Below are positions 25,125 through 35,070 of a stretch of DNA of 48,567 bases, piece after piece. A program made the translations under genes and the position numbers. The stretch spans positions 1 through 48,567 of the forward strand of contig JALOLD010000031.1 in assembly GCA_025456145.1 (NCBI GenBank), read 5' to 3'. The notes under the pieces were generated by a model. That model ran no database searches. It saw only the letters and a program-made list of their open reading frames with translations, and was not told where the DNA came from. The DNA is from Thermoanaerobaculales bacterium (GTDB taxonomy: Bacteria; Acidobacteriota; Thermoanaerobaculia; Thermoanaerobaculales; Sulfomarinibacteraceae). The first letter of the stretch is position 1; each line of letters begins with the position of its first letter.

Positions 25125-25148
25125 GCCTCCAACCGGAGTTTTTGGTTT
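25113..25148 (+). terminator. Intrinsic terminator overlapping the end of smc
   Basis: TTGGAGG (25113-25119) and CCTCCAA (25126-25132) form a perfect 7-bp stem with a 6-nt loop that contains most of the smc stop codon. T-runs follow at 25139-25143 and 25146-25150. Confidence 0.6.
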
Positions 25149-25250
25149 TTAGTTCTTAGTTTTTATTTGTTTACGCCCCTCCGGAGCGTTCCAATGCTGA
25201 TGCGATGGAACTGAAAACTCAAAACTGAAAGCTGAGAACTCCTGGCAGCC
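25133..25250. repeat. AT-rich tract with mirrored T-rich and A-rich halves
   Basis: 25139-25171 is T-rich (TTTTTGGTTTTTAG and similar) and 25207-25240 is A-rich (ACTGAAAACTCAAAACTG and similar). They are roughly complementary, with a small hairpin (GTTCCA / TGGAAC) between them. It is strikingly AT-rich for this genome and sits just before the his promoter. No gene seen. Confidence 0.5.
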
Positions 25251-25255
25251 GTTGC

Positions 25256-25285
25256 TTGACGGAATGCGGCCCGTGGGTTTAGCCT
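25256..25285 (+). promoter_or_regulatory. Candidate his operon promoter
   Basis: TTGACG (25256-25261), an 18-nt spacer and TAGCCT (25280-25285). Transcription would start near 25292, about 12 nt before the leader peptide ATG. Confidence 0.5.
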
Positions 25286-25303
25286 TTGCCGATGCTTGAC
25301 GCG

Positions 25304-25351
25304 ATGCGCCACCACCATCATCACGGCCACATCCCCGGAGGGGCTCGGTGA
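25304..25351 (+). CDS. hisL: Histidine-rich leader peptide of the his operon
   Basis: A 15-codon reading frame, MRHHHHHGHIPGGAR then TGA, with five consecutive His codons and a sixth two codons later. It lies between a promoter and an intrinsic terminator, 90 bases before hisG. This is the arrangement of an amino-acid attenuator: when charged His-tRNA is scarce the ribosome stalls on the His codons and the terminator is avoided. CACCATCA in the His codons (25313-25320) is exactly complementary to TGATGGTG (25349-25356). It has no strong ribosome binding site, and the distance to the inferred transcript start is short. Confidence 0.85.
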   Translation: MRHHHHHGHIPGGAR

Positions 25352-25382
25352 TGGTGTAGGTTCCCGAACGACCGAATCCACG

Positions 25383-25408
25383 ACGCCGGCCCCGCCGGCG
25401 TTTTTGTT
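25383..25408 (+). terminator. Attenuator terminator before hisG
   Basis: ACGCCGGC (25383-25390), loop CCC and GCCGGCGT (25394-25401): a perfect 8-bp GC-rich stem followed by TTTTGTTT. It ends 33 bases before the hisG ATG, so transcription of the operon must read through it. Confidence 0.88.
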
Positions 25409-25441
25409 TGTCCGGACGGGCGACCAAGACCAGGAGGAGCG

Positions 25442-26317
25442 ATGACCCGACGACCCGACGACGACATCCTGCAGCTCGCGATCCCCAAGGGGCGCATGTA
25501 CGACGGCGTGGTCCGTCTCCTCGCCGAGGCCGGGGTCGACCTCCGCCAGACCGTGCGCTCGTACCGGCCGCACGTCAGCCTGCCGGCCTGCGAGGTCAAG
25601 GTGCTCAAGCCCCAGAGCATCGTCGAGATGCTCCACGCCGGCTCGCGCGACGTCGGCTTCGCCGGCGCCGACTGGGTGGCCGAGCTCGACGGCGACCTGG
25701 TCGAGCTGGTCGACACCGGTCTCGACCCGGTGCGGGTCGTCGCCGCGGCGCCGGCGACCCTGATTCCCGACGGCGCCCTGCCCGGCGGGCCCCTGGTGGT
25801 GGCCTCGGAGTACGAGCGGCTGAGCCGGCGCTGGATCGCCGAGCGGGGTCTCGCCGCGAGCTTCGTCCGCTCCTACGGGGCCACCGAGGTCTTCCCGCCC
25901 GAGGACGCCGACCTGATCATCGACAACACCGCCACCGGCTCGACCCTCGAGGCCAACAACCTGGTGGAGATCGACGAGCTCATGACGTCGTCGACCCGGT
26001 TGTACGCCAACCCGGATGCCCTCCGCCACCCGGAACGGCGGGTCGCCATCGACGCGCTGGTGCTGCTGGTGCGGTCGGTGCTCGAGGCCCGGCGCCGGGT
26101 CATGGTCGAGGTCAACGTCACCCCGGACACCCTCGAAGCCGTCCTCGCCGTGCTGCCGTGCATGCGCCGGCCCACCGTCGCCGAGCTCGCCGGAGGCGGC
26201 GGCTTCGCCGTCAAGGCGGCGGTGCCGCGATCCGACCTCCCCGCCGTCATCCCGAGGCTCAAGGCGGCCGGCGGCGCCGACGTGGTCGTCACCCGTCTGG
26301 CGCAGATCGTCCCATGA
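25442..26317 (+). CDS. hisG: ATP phosphoribosyltransferase, long form
   Basis: First step of histidine synthesis: ATP + PRPP to phosphoribosyl-ATP. 291 residues, the long form with a C-terminal regulatory domain (about 218-291, [19 protein letters not shown]) that normally binds histidine for feedback inhibition, so no HisZ is needed. Catalytic part: [10 protein letters not shown] at the N-terminus, [12 protein letters not shown] and the PRPP-binding loop [22 protein letters not shown] precedes the ATG. Expression is likely controlled by the leader-peptide attenuator immediately upstream. Confidence 0.97.
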   Translation: MTRRPDDDILQLAIPKGRMYDGVVRLLAEAGVDLRQTVRSYRPHVSLPACEVKVLKPQSIVEMLHAGSRDVGFAGADWVAELDGDLVELVDTGLDPVRVVAAAPATLIPDGALPGGPLVVASEYERLSRRWIAERGLAASFVRSYGATEVFPPEDADLIIDNTATGSTLEANNLVEIDELMTSSTRLYANPDALRHPERRVAIDALVLLVRSVLEARRRVMVEVNVTPDTLEAVLAVLPCMRRPTVAELAGGGGFAVKAAVPRSDLPAVIPRLKAAGGADVVVTRLAQIVP

Positions 26318-28038
26318 GCGAGCCTCCCTTCCTCGTGGAGCCGGTGCCGGCCCTGGCGCAGCTGTCGCGCTACTCGGTGAGGCGGCCGCCCTTTGCCACC
26401 GACCTGGTCCTCGACTTCAACGAGTCGACCGAGCCGCTGCCCCTCTCCGGGCCGACACCGGACCTGGCCGACGCCCACTGCTACCCCTGGACAGACCGGC
26501 TGGTCGCCCGTCTCGCCGAGCGGCTCGGGGTCGCCCCCGACCGGGTCATCGTCACCTGTGGGGCCGACGACGCCCTGGAGCGGGCCGTGCGCTCGGTGTG
26601 CTGCCCGGGCCGGCGGGCGGTGATGACGCAACCGACCTACGGCATGCCCCGGCGTTACGCGATCCTCGCCGGCGCCGACATCGCCACCGTGCCCTGGTGG
26701 AGCGGCCCCTTCCCGGTGGACCGGGTGCTCGCCGCCGCCGGGGACGACGCGGCCCTGCTCCTCGTCGTCTCGCCCAACAACCCGACCGGCGCGGCGGTCA
26801 CCCGCGACGAGCTCGCCGCCCTGGTCGAGGGCCTTCCGAGGACCCTGGTCATCCTCGACCAGGCCTACCGCGAGTTCGCCGACCCCGGGCTCGACCTCAC
26901 CGAGCTCGCCCTGGCTCACCCCAACGTCGTGCTGGTGCGGACCTTCTCCAAGGCGTGGGGAGGCGCCGCGCTGCGCGCCGGCTACGCGGTCGGCGATCCC
27001 CGGGTCGTCGACTGGATGGTGCGGGTGGGGCTGCCCTTCCCGGTGGCCCGGCCGACCCTCGAGCTGCTCGCGGGCCTCGTCGCCGATGGCGCCGAGCCGG
27101 AGTGCGGCCGGATCGAGAGGGTCCGCCGGGAGCGCGCCGAGCTCGCCGGCCTGCTCGCCGGGCTCGGCGCCGAGCCGCTGCCCTCGCAGGCGAGCTTCGT
27201 GCTCGCCCGCTTCGACGACGCGCCCTGGGTGCGCACCGCCATGGCCGCCCTGGGGATCGCCATCCGCGGCTTCCCCGGCCGGGTCGAGCTCGACGGCTGG
27301 CTGCGGACGACCCTGCCCGGGGACGACGGCGCCTTCGCCCGCCTCGCCGACGGCTTCCGGACCGTGCTGCGACCCGAGGCCGTGCTCCTCGACCTCGACG
27401 GGGTCATTGCCGACGAGTCGGTCTCCTACCGGCGGGCGGTGGTCGAGACCGCCGCGACCTTCGGCGTCGAGATCGCGATCGAGACGGTCAACGCCGCCAA
27501 GGCGGGCGGCGACGCGAACAACGACTGGGAGCTCACCCGCCGGCTGCTCGCCGAGGCCGGGATCGAGGCCTCCCTCGACGAGGTCACCAGGCGCTTCGAG
27601 GCGATCTACCAGGGCACCGTCGATGCGCCGGGGCTGCGGAGCCACGAGCGCCTGCTCGTCGAGCCGGACCTCCTCCGGAGGCTCGCCGCCGAGCTCCCGC
27701 TCGCCATCGTCACCGGACGCCCCCGCGGCGACGCCGAGCGCTTCCTCGCCGAGCACGGTATCGCCGAGATCTTCTCCACCGTCGTGGTGCTCGACGATGC
27801 CCCCTCGAAGCCCGACCCTGCCCCGGTGCACCTCGCCCTCGAGCGGCTCGGCCTCCGCCACGCCTGGATGGTCGGCGACACCCCCGACGACCTTCGCGCC
27901 GCCCGCGGCGCCTCGGTCCTTCCGATCGGCATCGTCGCTCCCGGCGACGACCCCGCGGTCGCCCAGCCGGCCCTCGCGGCGGCCGGGGCGGCCCGCATCC
28001 TCGACACCCTCGACCAGCTGCTGGAGGTCCTGCCATGA
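26314..28038 (+). CDS. hisC: Histidinol-phosphate aminotransferase fused to a HAD phosphatase
   Basis: 574 residues. Residues 1-354 are a fold-type I aminotransferase: [17 protein letters not shown] and PLP lysine K213 in [15 protein letters not shown] (step 7, imidazoleacetol phosphate to histidinol phosphate). Residues 355-574 are a HAD hydrolase: [12 protein letters not shown] (D360, D362), IVTGRPRGD (T457), SKPDP (K479), MVGDTPDDL (D502). The HAD part is inferred to be the histidinol-phosphate phosphatase (step 8), because no other such gene is in the operon. Fusions of this aminotransferase with this HAD type occur in a few other bacteria. The ATG overlaps the hisG stop (ATGA). Confidence 0.93.
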   Translation: MSEPPFLVEPVPALAQLSRYSVRRPPFATDLVLDFNESTEPLPLSGPTPDLADAHCYPWTDRLVARLAERLGVAPDRVIVTCGADDALERAVRSVCCPGRRAVMTQPTYGMPRRYAILAGADIATVPWWSGPFPVDRVLAAAGDDAALLLVVSPNNPTGAAVTRDELAALVEGLPRTLVILDQAYREFADPGLDLTELALAHPNVVLVRTFSKAWGGAALRAGYAVGDPRVVDWMVRVGLPFPVARPTLELLAGLVADGAEPECGRIERVRRERAELAGLLAGLGAEPLPSQASFVLARFDDAPWVRTAMAALGIAIRGFPGRVELDGWLRTTLPGDDGAFARLADGFRTVLRPEAVLLDLDGVIADESVSYRRAVVETAATFGVEIAIETVNAAKAGGDANNDWELTRRLLAEAGIEASLDEVTRRFEAIYQGTVDAPGLRSHERLLVEPDLLRRLAAELPLAIVTGRPRGDAERFLAEHGIAEIFSTVVVLDDAPSKPDPAPVHLALERLGLRHAWMVGDTPDDLRAARGASVLPIGIVAPGDDPAVAQPALAAAGAARILDTLDQLLEVLP

Positions 28039-28628
28039 CCCGCTCGGCGACCATCGACCGCCAGACCCGCGAGACCCGGATCACCGGCCAGCTCGAGCTC
28101 GACGGCTCGGGCGAGGTCCGCGTCGCCACCAGGATCGGGTTTTTGGACCACATGCTCGGCGCTCTCGCCTTCCACGCCGGCTGGGACCTGACGCTGGAGT
28201 GCCGGGGCGACCTGGAGGTCGACGACCACCACACCGCCGAGGACTGCGCCCTCGCCCTCGGCGAGGCCATCGACCGCACCCTCGGCGAGCGGGCCGGCAT
28301 CCGGCGCTTCGGCTCGGCCCACGCTCCCCTCGACGAAGCCCTGGCGCGAGCCGTCGTCGACCTTTCCGGCAGGCCCTGGCCCGAGATCCACCTCGGCCTG
28401 AGCCGCGAGGCGCTGGGCGGTCTCGCCTGCGAGAGTCTCACCCACGTCCTGATCTCCCTGGCCATGGCGGCGCGCTGCGCCCTGCACGTCGATGTGCTGC
28501 GCGGCGCCAACGACCACCACCGGGCCGAGGCAGCCTTCAAGGCGACGGCGCTCGCCCTGCGCGAGGCCCTTGCGTCGGTCGGTGGCGGCGTCCCCTCGAC
28601 CAAGGGCAGCCTCGGAGGCACGCCGTGA
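28035..28628 (+). CDS. hisB: Imidazoleglycerol-phosphate dehydratase
   Basis: Step 6: imidazole glycerol phosphate to imidazole acetol phosphate. 197 residues, monofunctional (no N-terminal phosphatase as in enteric HisB). Family motifs: [35 protein letters not shown] with the first metal-binding HHxxE and, near the end, [18 protein letters not shown] with the second, then STKGSL. The two His-rich motifs bind Mn. The ATG overlaps the previous stop (ATGA). Confidence 0.97.
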   Translation: MTRSATIDRQTRETRITGQLELDGSGEVRVATRIGFLDHMLGALAFHAGWDLTLECRGDLEVDDHHTAEDCALALGEAIDRTLGERAGIRRFGSAHAPLDEALARAVVDLSGRPWPEIHLGLSREALGGLACESLTHVLISLAMAARCALHVDVLRGANDHHRAEAAFKATALALREALASVGGGVPSTKGSLGGTP

Positions 28629-29221
28629 GCGCGGTCGTCGTGGTCCGTACCGGCGCCGCCAACCTCGCCTCGGTCGCCGCCGCCCTGCGCCGCGCCGGGC
28701 GCGAGGCCCGGATCTCGGCCTCGGCCGACGACATCGCACACGGCGAGCGGCTCGTGCTGCCGGGGGTGGGCGCCTTCGGCGAGGTCGCCGGCCGTCTCGA
28801 CGCCCTCGGCCTGCGAGCCGCGCTGGTCGAGCGGATCGCGTCCGGGCGGCCGACGCTGGCGATCTGCCTCGGTCTCCAGCTGCTCGCCGAGGCCAGCGAC
28901 GAGAGCCCGGGAGCGCGCGGCCTCGGGGTCATCGAGGCCACCGTCACCGCCTTGCCCGAGGGCGTCCGCCGGCCCCAGCTCGGCTGGAACCGGGTCGCGG
29001 CGGGCCCCGGATGCCGGCTGCTCACCGACGGCACCGCGTACTTCGCCAACAGCTTCAAGCTCGACGCCGTCCCCGACGGCTGGCGCGGCGCGACCGCCGA
29101 CCACGGCGGCCCCTTCGTGGCCGCCCTCGAGCGCGGCGCCGTCCTCGCCTGCCAGTTCCACCCCGAGCTGTCGGGGGCGTGGGGCCAGGCCATTGTCGAG
29201 CGCTGGCTGGAGGTTGCCTGA
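28625..29221 (+). CDS. hisH: Imidazole glycerol phosphate synthase, glutaminase subunit
   Basis: 198 residues. Class I glutaminase: nucleophile Cys in [14 protein letters not shown], with the catalytic His and Glu in [10 protein letters not shown] and an early [11 protein letters not shown] loop. It hydrolyses glutamine and passes ammonia to HisF for step 5. The GTG start at 28625 overlaps the hisB stop (GTGA); its own stop overlaps the hisF ATG (TGATG). Confidence 0.96.
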   Translation: MSAVVVVRTGAANLASVAAALRRAGREARISASADDIAHGERLVLPGVGAFGEVAGRLDALGLRAALVERIASGRPTLAICLGLQLLAEASDESPGARGLGVIEATVTALPEGVRRPQLGWNRVAAGPGCRLLTDGTAYFANSFKLDAVPDGWRGATADHGGPFVAALERGAVLACQFHPELSGAWGQAIVERWLEVA

Positions 29222-29973
29222 TGCTGCTCCCGAGAGTGATCCCCTGCCTCGACGTCCGAGACGGCCGGGTCGTCAAGGGAGTCCGCTTCCAGGGCCTGCG
29301 CGACGCCGGCGACCCGGTGGAGCTGGCCGCCGCCTACGCAGGACAGGGCGCCGACGAGCTGGTGGTGCTCGACGTCAGCGCCACCCCCGAGGGTCGCGGC
29401 CACGCCCTCGAGGTCGTCGCCGCCGTGCGGGCCGTGCTGCCCCTGCCCCTGACCGTCGGGGGAGGGGTCCGCGAGCCCGACGACGCCGAGGCCCTGCTTG
29501 CCGCCGGCGCCGACAAGGTCGCGGTCAACACCGCCGCGGTCGCCCGACCCGGGCTGCTCGACGATCTCGCGCGCCGTTTCGGCCGCCAGTGCACCATCCT
29601 CGCCCTCGACGCCGCCCGCTCGGGCGACGGCTGGGAGGTGGTGGTGCGCTCAGGCCGCGACCGCACCGGCCGCGACGCGATCGGCTGGGCCGCCGAGGCC
29701 GTGGACCGCGGCGCCGGCGAGATCCTGCTCACCTCCTGGGACCGCGACGGAACCGGCGCCGGCTACGACCTCGAGCTGCTCGCCGCCATGCGGCGGGCGG
29801 TGGCGGTGCCGATCATCGCTTCGGGCGGGGCGGCCCGGCCCCTCCACATGGCTCAGGCCCTGGCTGCCGGCGCCGACGCGGTGCTCGCCGCCACGATCTT
29901 CCACGACGACCGGATGTCCGTCTCCAGGCTCAAGGCCGAGCTCGCCGCGCTCGGCGTGGAGGTCCGCCGATGA
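29221..29973 (+). CDS. hisF: Imidazole glycerol phosphate synthase, cyclase subunit
   Basis: 250 residues, (beta-alpha)8 barrel. N-terminal [18 protein letters not shown] contains the catalytic Asp; the second catalytic Asp is in [16 protein letters not shown] or the preceding ILALDAARS strand as in the family. The phosphate sites are [12 protein letters not shown] and [13 protein letters not shown]. It pairs with HisH, which is encoded immediately upstream. The start codon shares one base with the hisH stop. Confidence 0.97.
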   Translation: MLLPRVIPCLDVRDGRVVKGVRFQGLRDAGDPVELAAAYAGQGADELVVLDVSATPEGRGHALEVVAAVRAVLPLPLTVGGGVREPDDAEALLAAGADKVAVNTAAVARPGLLDDLARRFGRQCTILALDAARSGDGWEVVVRSGRDRTGRDAIGWAAEAVDRGAGEILLTSWDRDGTGAGYDLELLAAMRRAVAVPIIASGGAARPLHMAQALAAGADAVLAATIFHDDRMSVSRLKAELAALGVEVRR

Positions 29974-31243
29974 TCGTCCCCTCGATCGACCTCATGGAGG
30001 GCCGCGCCGTCCAGCTCGTCGGCGGCCGCGGCGAGCCCGTCGAGACCGCCGACCCCTTCGCGACCGCGGAGCGCTTCGCGGTGGTCGGCGAGCTCGCGGT
30101 CATCGACCTCGACGCCGCTCTCGGGCGCGGCTCGAACGCCGCGATCATGCGGGAGCTCGCCCGCCGCCACCCGTGCCGGGTGGGCGGGGGCATCCGCTCG
30201 GTCGAGGACGCCCTCGGCTGGCTTGACGCCGGCGCCGAGAAGGTCATCCTGGGCACCGCGGCGACCCCCGACGTGCTCGCCGAGCTGCCGCGGGACCGGG
30301 TCATCGCCGCCCTCGACGGGGTCGACGGCGAGGTCGTGGTGCGCGGCTGGACCGAGCGCACCGGCGCCACCGTCTTCAACCGCCTGGCCGAGCTCCGGGA
30401 GCTGGTCGGCGGCTTCCTGGTGACCTTCGTCGAGCGCGAGGGACGCCTTGGCGGCATCGACCTCGAGGCCTGCCGGCGGGTCGTCGAGGCGGCGGGCGGG
30501 ACCCGAGTGACGGCGGCGGGCGGGATCACCACCGCGGCCGAGATCGCCGCCCTCGACCGGCTCGGCGCCGACGCCCAGGTCGGGATGGCGCTGTACACCG
30601 GCCGTCTCGGCCTCTCCGAGGCCTTTGCCGCACCCCTGGTCAGCGACCGCTCCGACGGCCTGTGGCCGAGCGTGGTCTGCGACGAGCACGGCGTCGCCCT
30701 CGGCCTGGTCTACTCGAACGAGACCAGCCTCGCCGCCGCGGTCGCCGAGCGCCGCGGCGTCTACTGGTCGCGCTCCCGCGGCGGGCTGTGGCGCAAAGGT
30801 GAGACCTCGGGCGCGATCCAGGAGCTGCTTCGGGTCGAGACCGACTGCGACCGCGATGCCCTCCGCTTCACCGTCCGCCAGACCGGCCCCGGCTTCTGCC
30901 ACCGCCCGGCTCGCACCTGCTGGGGCCCGGATGCCGGCCTGCCGGCCCTCGAGCGCCGCCTCCGCGACCGGCTGACCAACCCGGTACCCGGCTCCTACAC
31001 CGAGAAGCTGGCACGGGACCCCGCGCTGCTCGCCGCCAAGCTCGTCGAGGAGGCCGCCGAGCTCGCCGCCGCCGGAACCCCCGCCGAGGTCGCCTGGGAG
31101 GCGGCCGACGTCCTCTACTTCACCTTCGCCACCCTGGCCGCACGCGGGGTTCCCCTCGAGGCGGTGGCGCACGAGCTCGACCGCCGCAGCCGGGTGACTC
31201 GGCGTCGGGACGGCTCGCGCCTGGTGACGCCCGGAGGGCCATC

Positions 31244-31247
<4 letters not shown>
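29970..31247 (+). CDS. hisA: Triple fusion HisA-HisI-HisE
   Basis: 425 residues carrying three successive steps in one chain. Residues 1 to about 222: HisA isomerase (step 4), with [21 protein letters not shown] and [12 protein letters not shown]. About 225-318: HisI phosphoribosyl-AMP cyclohydrolase (step 3), with [27 protein letters not shown] (metal Asp) and [11 protein letters not shown] (zinc Cys). About 324-415: HisE phosphoribosyl-ATP pyrophosphatase (step 2), with [15 protein letters not shown] and [17 protein letters not shown]. HisIE fusions are common; joining HisA in front of HisIE is unusual. There is no stop or frameshift at either junction. The ATG overlaps the hisF stop (ATGA). 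Confidence 0.94.
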
Positions 31248-32503
<1,256 letters not shown>

Positions 32504-32512
32504 CCTCCGTCG

Positions 32513-33172
32513 CTACTCGACCTCGAGGCTCAGCAGCTCGACCGGGACATCGCCGTAGGTGACGGTCCCCTGCCACCCGAAACCGGTGCTGAGACCGTTG
32601 AACGGCTCGCTGCACGTGTAGGCGTCGGAGGCCAGGCTCAGGTTGCCGTCCGACACGGCGGTCCCGCCGGCTCGCAGGTCGAGGCCCGGCCCCGACGCCC
32701 CACCGGTGCCGCCGTCCCAGACCTTGAAGCCATACGTCTGACCGGCCGGGATGTCGACCCCGCCGAGGTTGACCGCGGTCAGCGTGCCGTCGCCTCCCGG
32801 GGTCACGTTGACCGTGCCGAGCAGGGTCCAGGCCCCGGGGTTGGTCTCCGAGCCGACATAGGTGCCGGCCTTCCAGTAGACGTCGACGTCTCGGTTCACG
32901 GTGCCCTTGAAGTACATCTCGAAGCTGACGATCCGCACCGCCTCGGCGCCGGCGGTGAGGTCGATGTACGGTCCACCGCACCACCCGGAGCTGTTGACAT
33001 AGCCGGTCGCCAGGGTCCCGCTCGCCTCGACGGCGTCGATCTCGATGGGAATCGGAGGGTCCGCCGGGCCGCCCGCCAATGCCAGGTTCTCGGTCTCGGT
33101 CGCAGTGACGACCCCGGCCGCCAGCCCGATCCAGCACATCGAAAGAAGCACCAGCTCGCCCATTCGTTTCAT
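32513..33172 (-). CDS. Secreted protein of unknown function
   Basis: 219 residues, not recognised. A signal peptide (MKRMGELVLLSMCWIGLAAG) is followed by a beta-rich body that mentions no catalytic motif; the stretch VDVYWKAGTYVGSET and GQTYGFKVW looks like a jelly-roll or lectin-type sandwich of the kind found in extracellular repeat proteins. The C-terminus is GDVPVELLSLEVE, a short tail of the P-V-E-L type that often begins the end region of exported proteins. The ATG at 33172 is preceded by GAGGAGG about 10 nt upstream and by a TACACT box. Confidence 0.83.
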   Translation of the reverse strand: MKRMGELVLLSMCWIGLAAGVVTATETENLALAGGPADPPIPIEIDAVEASGTLATGYVNSSGWCGGPYIDLTAGAEAVRIVSFEMYFKGTVNRDVDVYWKAGTYVGSETNPGAWTLLGTVNVTPGGDGTLTAVNLGGVDIPAGQTYGFKVWDGGTGGASGPGLDLRAGGTAVSDGNLSLASDAYTCSEPFNGLSTGFGWQGTVTYGDVPVELLSLEVE

Positions 33173-33196
33173 CGGATGAGTTCCTCCTCGTACCGA

Positions 33197-33202
33197 AGTG
33201 TA
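33197..33202 (-). promoter_or_regulatory. Candidate -10 box of the secreted protein gene
   Basis: TACACT on the minus strand, 24 nt before the ATG at 33172, upstream of its ribosome binding site. No strong -35 element. Confidence 0.4.
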
Positions 33203-33383
33203 AACCACCCTCGACTCAGAGGTTCCCGGAGGGGGACGCTCCCACGGTATTTTCGCGCCTTCACCAGAGCTACAATCCCGATGTCGTCGGCTCGGAGCCA
33301 CGGACCGCCGGGACGACGCCGATGCGGCCGCTGACTTTGCGGGCGGAGGGACCGCGGTGGCCCCTCCTGTGGAGGAAGTCGTG

Positions 33384-35042
33384 ATGAGGGTTCGACTTGT
33401 GCTGCCGCTGGTCGCTGCTGCCGTCGCCACGCTGCCGCCCGCCCCTCCCGTTGCCCGCGCGGCGACCCCCGAGAGGATCGCCTACGTGGTCATCGGCGAC
33501 CTCGACCAGAACGCGGTCTCCATGGGAGTCTATGGTGACCCGTATGAGGCGGTGAAGCCTCTCGTCGCGAAAAAGAGGCATGAGCTCCAGATGTTGGGGT
33601 ACAGGGTGGAAGATGTCGATCCGGCGACTCCGGACCATCTCCGGAAGGCCTTGCTCGACCCGCGGCTCGGCGCCGTCGCCTGGTTCGGCCATGGCGACCC
33701 GACCGACCCGGGCAGCTTCACGGTGTTCGGGACGAGCGACGAGCACGGGCGGCGCAAGGAGCTGATCAGCTTCACCCAGCTCCACGGCTGGGCGAAGGAC
33801 AAATGGGCCATCCAACGGGGCTGGGACGGCAAGGGCAACCGGGACGACTGGCTGAAGAAAAAGTGGGCCCGCGACAACGGCTGGAACGGGAAGGGCACAC
33901 CCGACGACTTCATCCTCCAATCCGGCGCGGTCAGTGAGAGGTTCAACCGGACCGCGACCGCGATGGAGCGGGCGACCTTCGGTCTCGACTACGGTTACTT
34001 CCACACCTGCTACGGGTTCGACCGCACGGATCGGCTCATCAGGGTCATGACCAAGCGGGACGCCTCATCCCGGCTCTTCGGGTACAAAGGGGTGAAGTAC
34101 CACTTCGACGAGGACGGCGTGAAGCAGGCGGCCTGGATCGACGGCAAGCCGGTGGTCGGGGAGCCGGCCGACATCGAGAGGCAACGCCTCGCCGAGCTCG
34201 CGGAGAAGGCGGCGCCCGCTCCGAGCCGGAGGCCATCGGGGGAGCCCGGCGCAACGCCTCCGGGCGGAGGCGCGCGGGGCCCGGGAGGCCCGCGGAGCGT
34301 CTCTCCGGGAAGCGAGACGGCCGGAAGAGCAGGCAGGCCCCCCGCGGAACCGGAAGCGATCGACCCCCGGCACGACCCTCGCGACCGAGTGGTCATCGAC
34401 GAGGAGGACGACGAGGAGTACGTCGACCCGTTCGCCGAGGCCGATTCCGAGGACGATGGGTGGCCGGCCGACGACGGGGAGGACGACGATGACGAGGAGC
34501 TCTGGGTCTTCGACGACGAAGACCTCGACGAAGAGGAGCCCTTCGCCATCGATGACGAGGAGCTGGACCCCTTCGAGGTCGAGGACGACGACCCCGATCA
34601 CGACCGAGGCGGCTCGAGCGGCGGCCAGAGCCCGGCCGCTGCCCCGGGCCCCGGGTCGAATCTTCCACCTTCCCAGGAGGTGAAACGGCCCGAAGGGACG
34701 ACGTCGCAGTTCGACGGCGAGTACGCCGGGGCCGGCACCAAGAGCGGACCGCTCACCATGCGGATCCGCAACGGCGAGGTCTCGATGCGGGTCGGCGGCG
34801 TTGTCCTGAAGGGCTGGGTCGACGGCTCGGGCAACCTCAAGGCGCGCTGCCGGGAGACGGTGGGCGAGATCGAAAACGCCAACCCCGGGTCGGTGGCGAT
34901 GGAGCCCCTGATCGGCGCCTTCGAGGCGGAGGGCTACGTTTCGGGCAAGCTGGCCAACGGGAGCATGACGGTGCAGCTCAGCTCGGCCTCGCTGGGAGCG
35001 GAGCCCCCGCTCCGCGAGAGCTGGTCGTGTAGCCGAGACTGA
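33384..35042 (+). CDS. Secreted caspase-like protein with acidic linker
   Basis: 552 residues, not assigned to a known family. Signal peptide to about residue 27. Region 30-250 resembles caspase/gingipain-type peptidases: a strand then His in AVAWFGHGDP (H103) and a second strand then Cys in GYFHTCYGF (C209). Between them a 20-residue unit is repeated (W141 and W161, pattern KWAxxxGWxGKGxxDD). Residues about 270-335 are Pro/Gly-rich, about 336-404 are almost all Asp/Glu, and about 443-552 is a small beta-rich domain (FDGEYAGAG, GVVLKGWVDGSGNL). GGAGG lies 8 nt before the ATG. Whether it is an active peptidase is unproven. Confidence 0.82.
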   Translation: MRVRLVLPLVAAAVATLPPAPPVARAATPERIAYVVIGDLDQNAVSMGVYGDPYEAVKPLVAKKRHELQMLGYRVEDVDPATPDHLRKALLDPRLGAVAWFGHGDPTDPGSFTVFGTSDEHGRRKELISFTQLHGWAKDKWAIQRGWDGKGNRDDWLKKKWARDNGWNGKGTPDDFILQSGAVSERFNRTATAMERATFGLDYGYFHTCYGFDRTDRLIRVMTKRDASSRLFGYKGVKYHFDEDGVKQAAWIDGKPVVGEPADIERQRLAELAEKAAPAPSRRPSGEPGATPPGGGARGPGGPRSVSPGSETAGRAGRPPAEPEAIDPRHDPRDRVVIDEEDDEEYVDPFAEADSEDDGWPADDGEDDDDEELWVFDDEDLDEEEPFAIDDEELDPFEVEDDDPDHDRGGSSGGQSPAAAPGPGSNLPPSQEVKRPEGTTSQFDGEYAGAGTKSGPLTMRIRNGEVSMRVGGVVLKGWVDGSGNLKARCRETVGEIENANPGSVAMEPLIGAFEAEGYVSGKLANGSMTVQLSSASLGAEPPLRESWSCSRD

Positions 35043-35070
35043 CGCGAGTAGCGGGAAAGCGAGGAGATCG

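Noticed and set aside
25304..25330. Five His codons in a row as vector-derived His-tag contamination
   Set aside because: The run lies in its own short frame before a terminator and a complete his operon, with host-like flanks and mixed CAC/CAT codons, which fits an attenuator.
26314..28038. HisC-HAD as two genes joined by a sequencing error
   Set aside because: The frame is continuous, no start codon with a ribosome binding site lies near codon 355, and both domains keep their full motifs.
33271..33334. TACAAT box and ATG at 33281 as another leaderless gene
   Set aside because: The frame stops after 17 codons and no coding bias is visible; the next real gene starts at 33384 with its own GGAGG.
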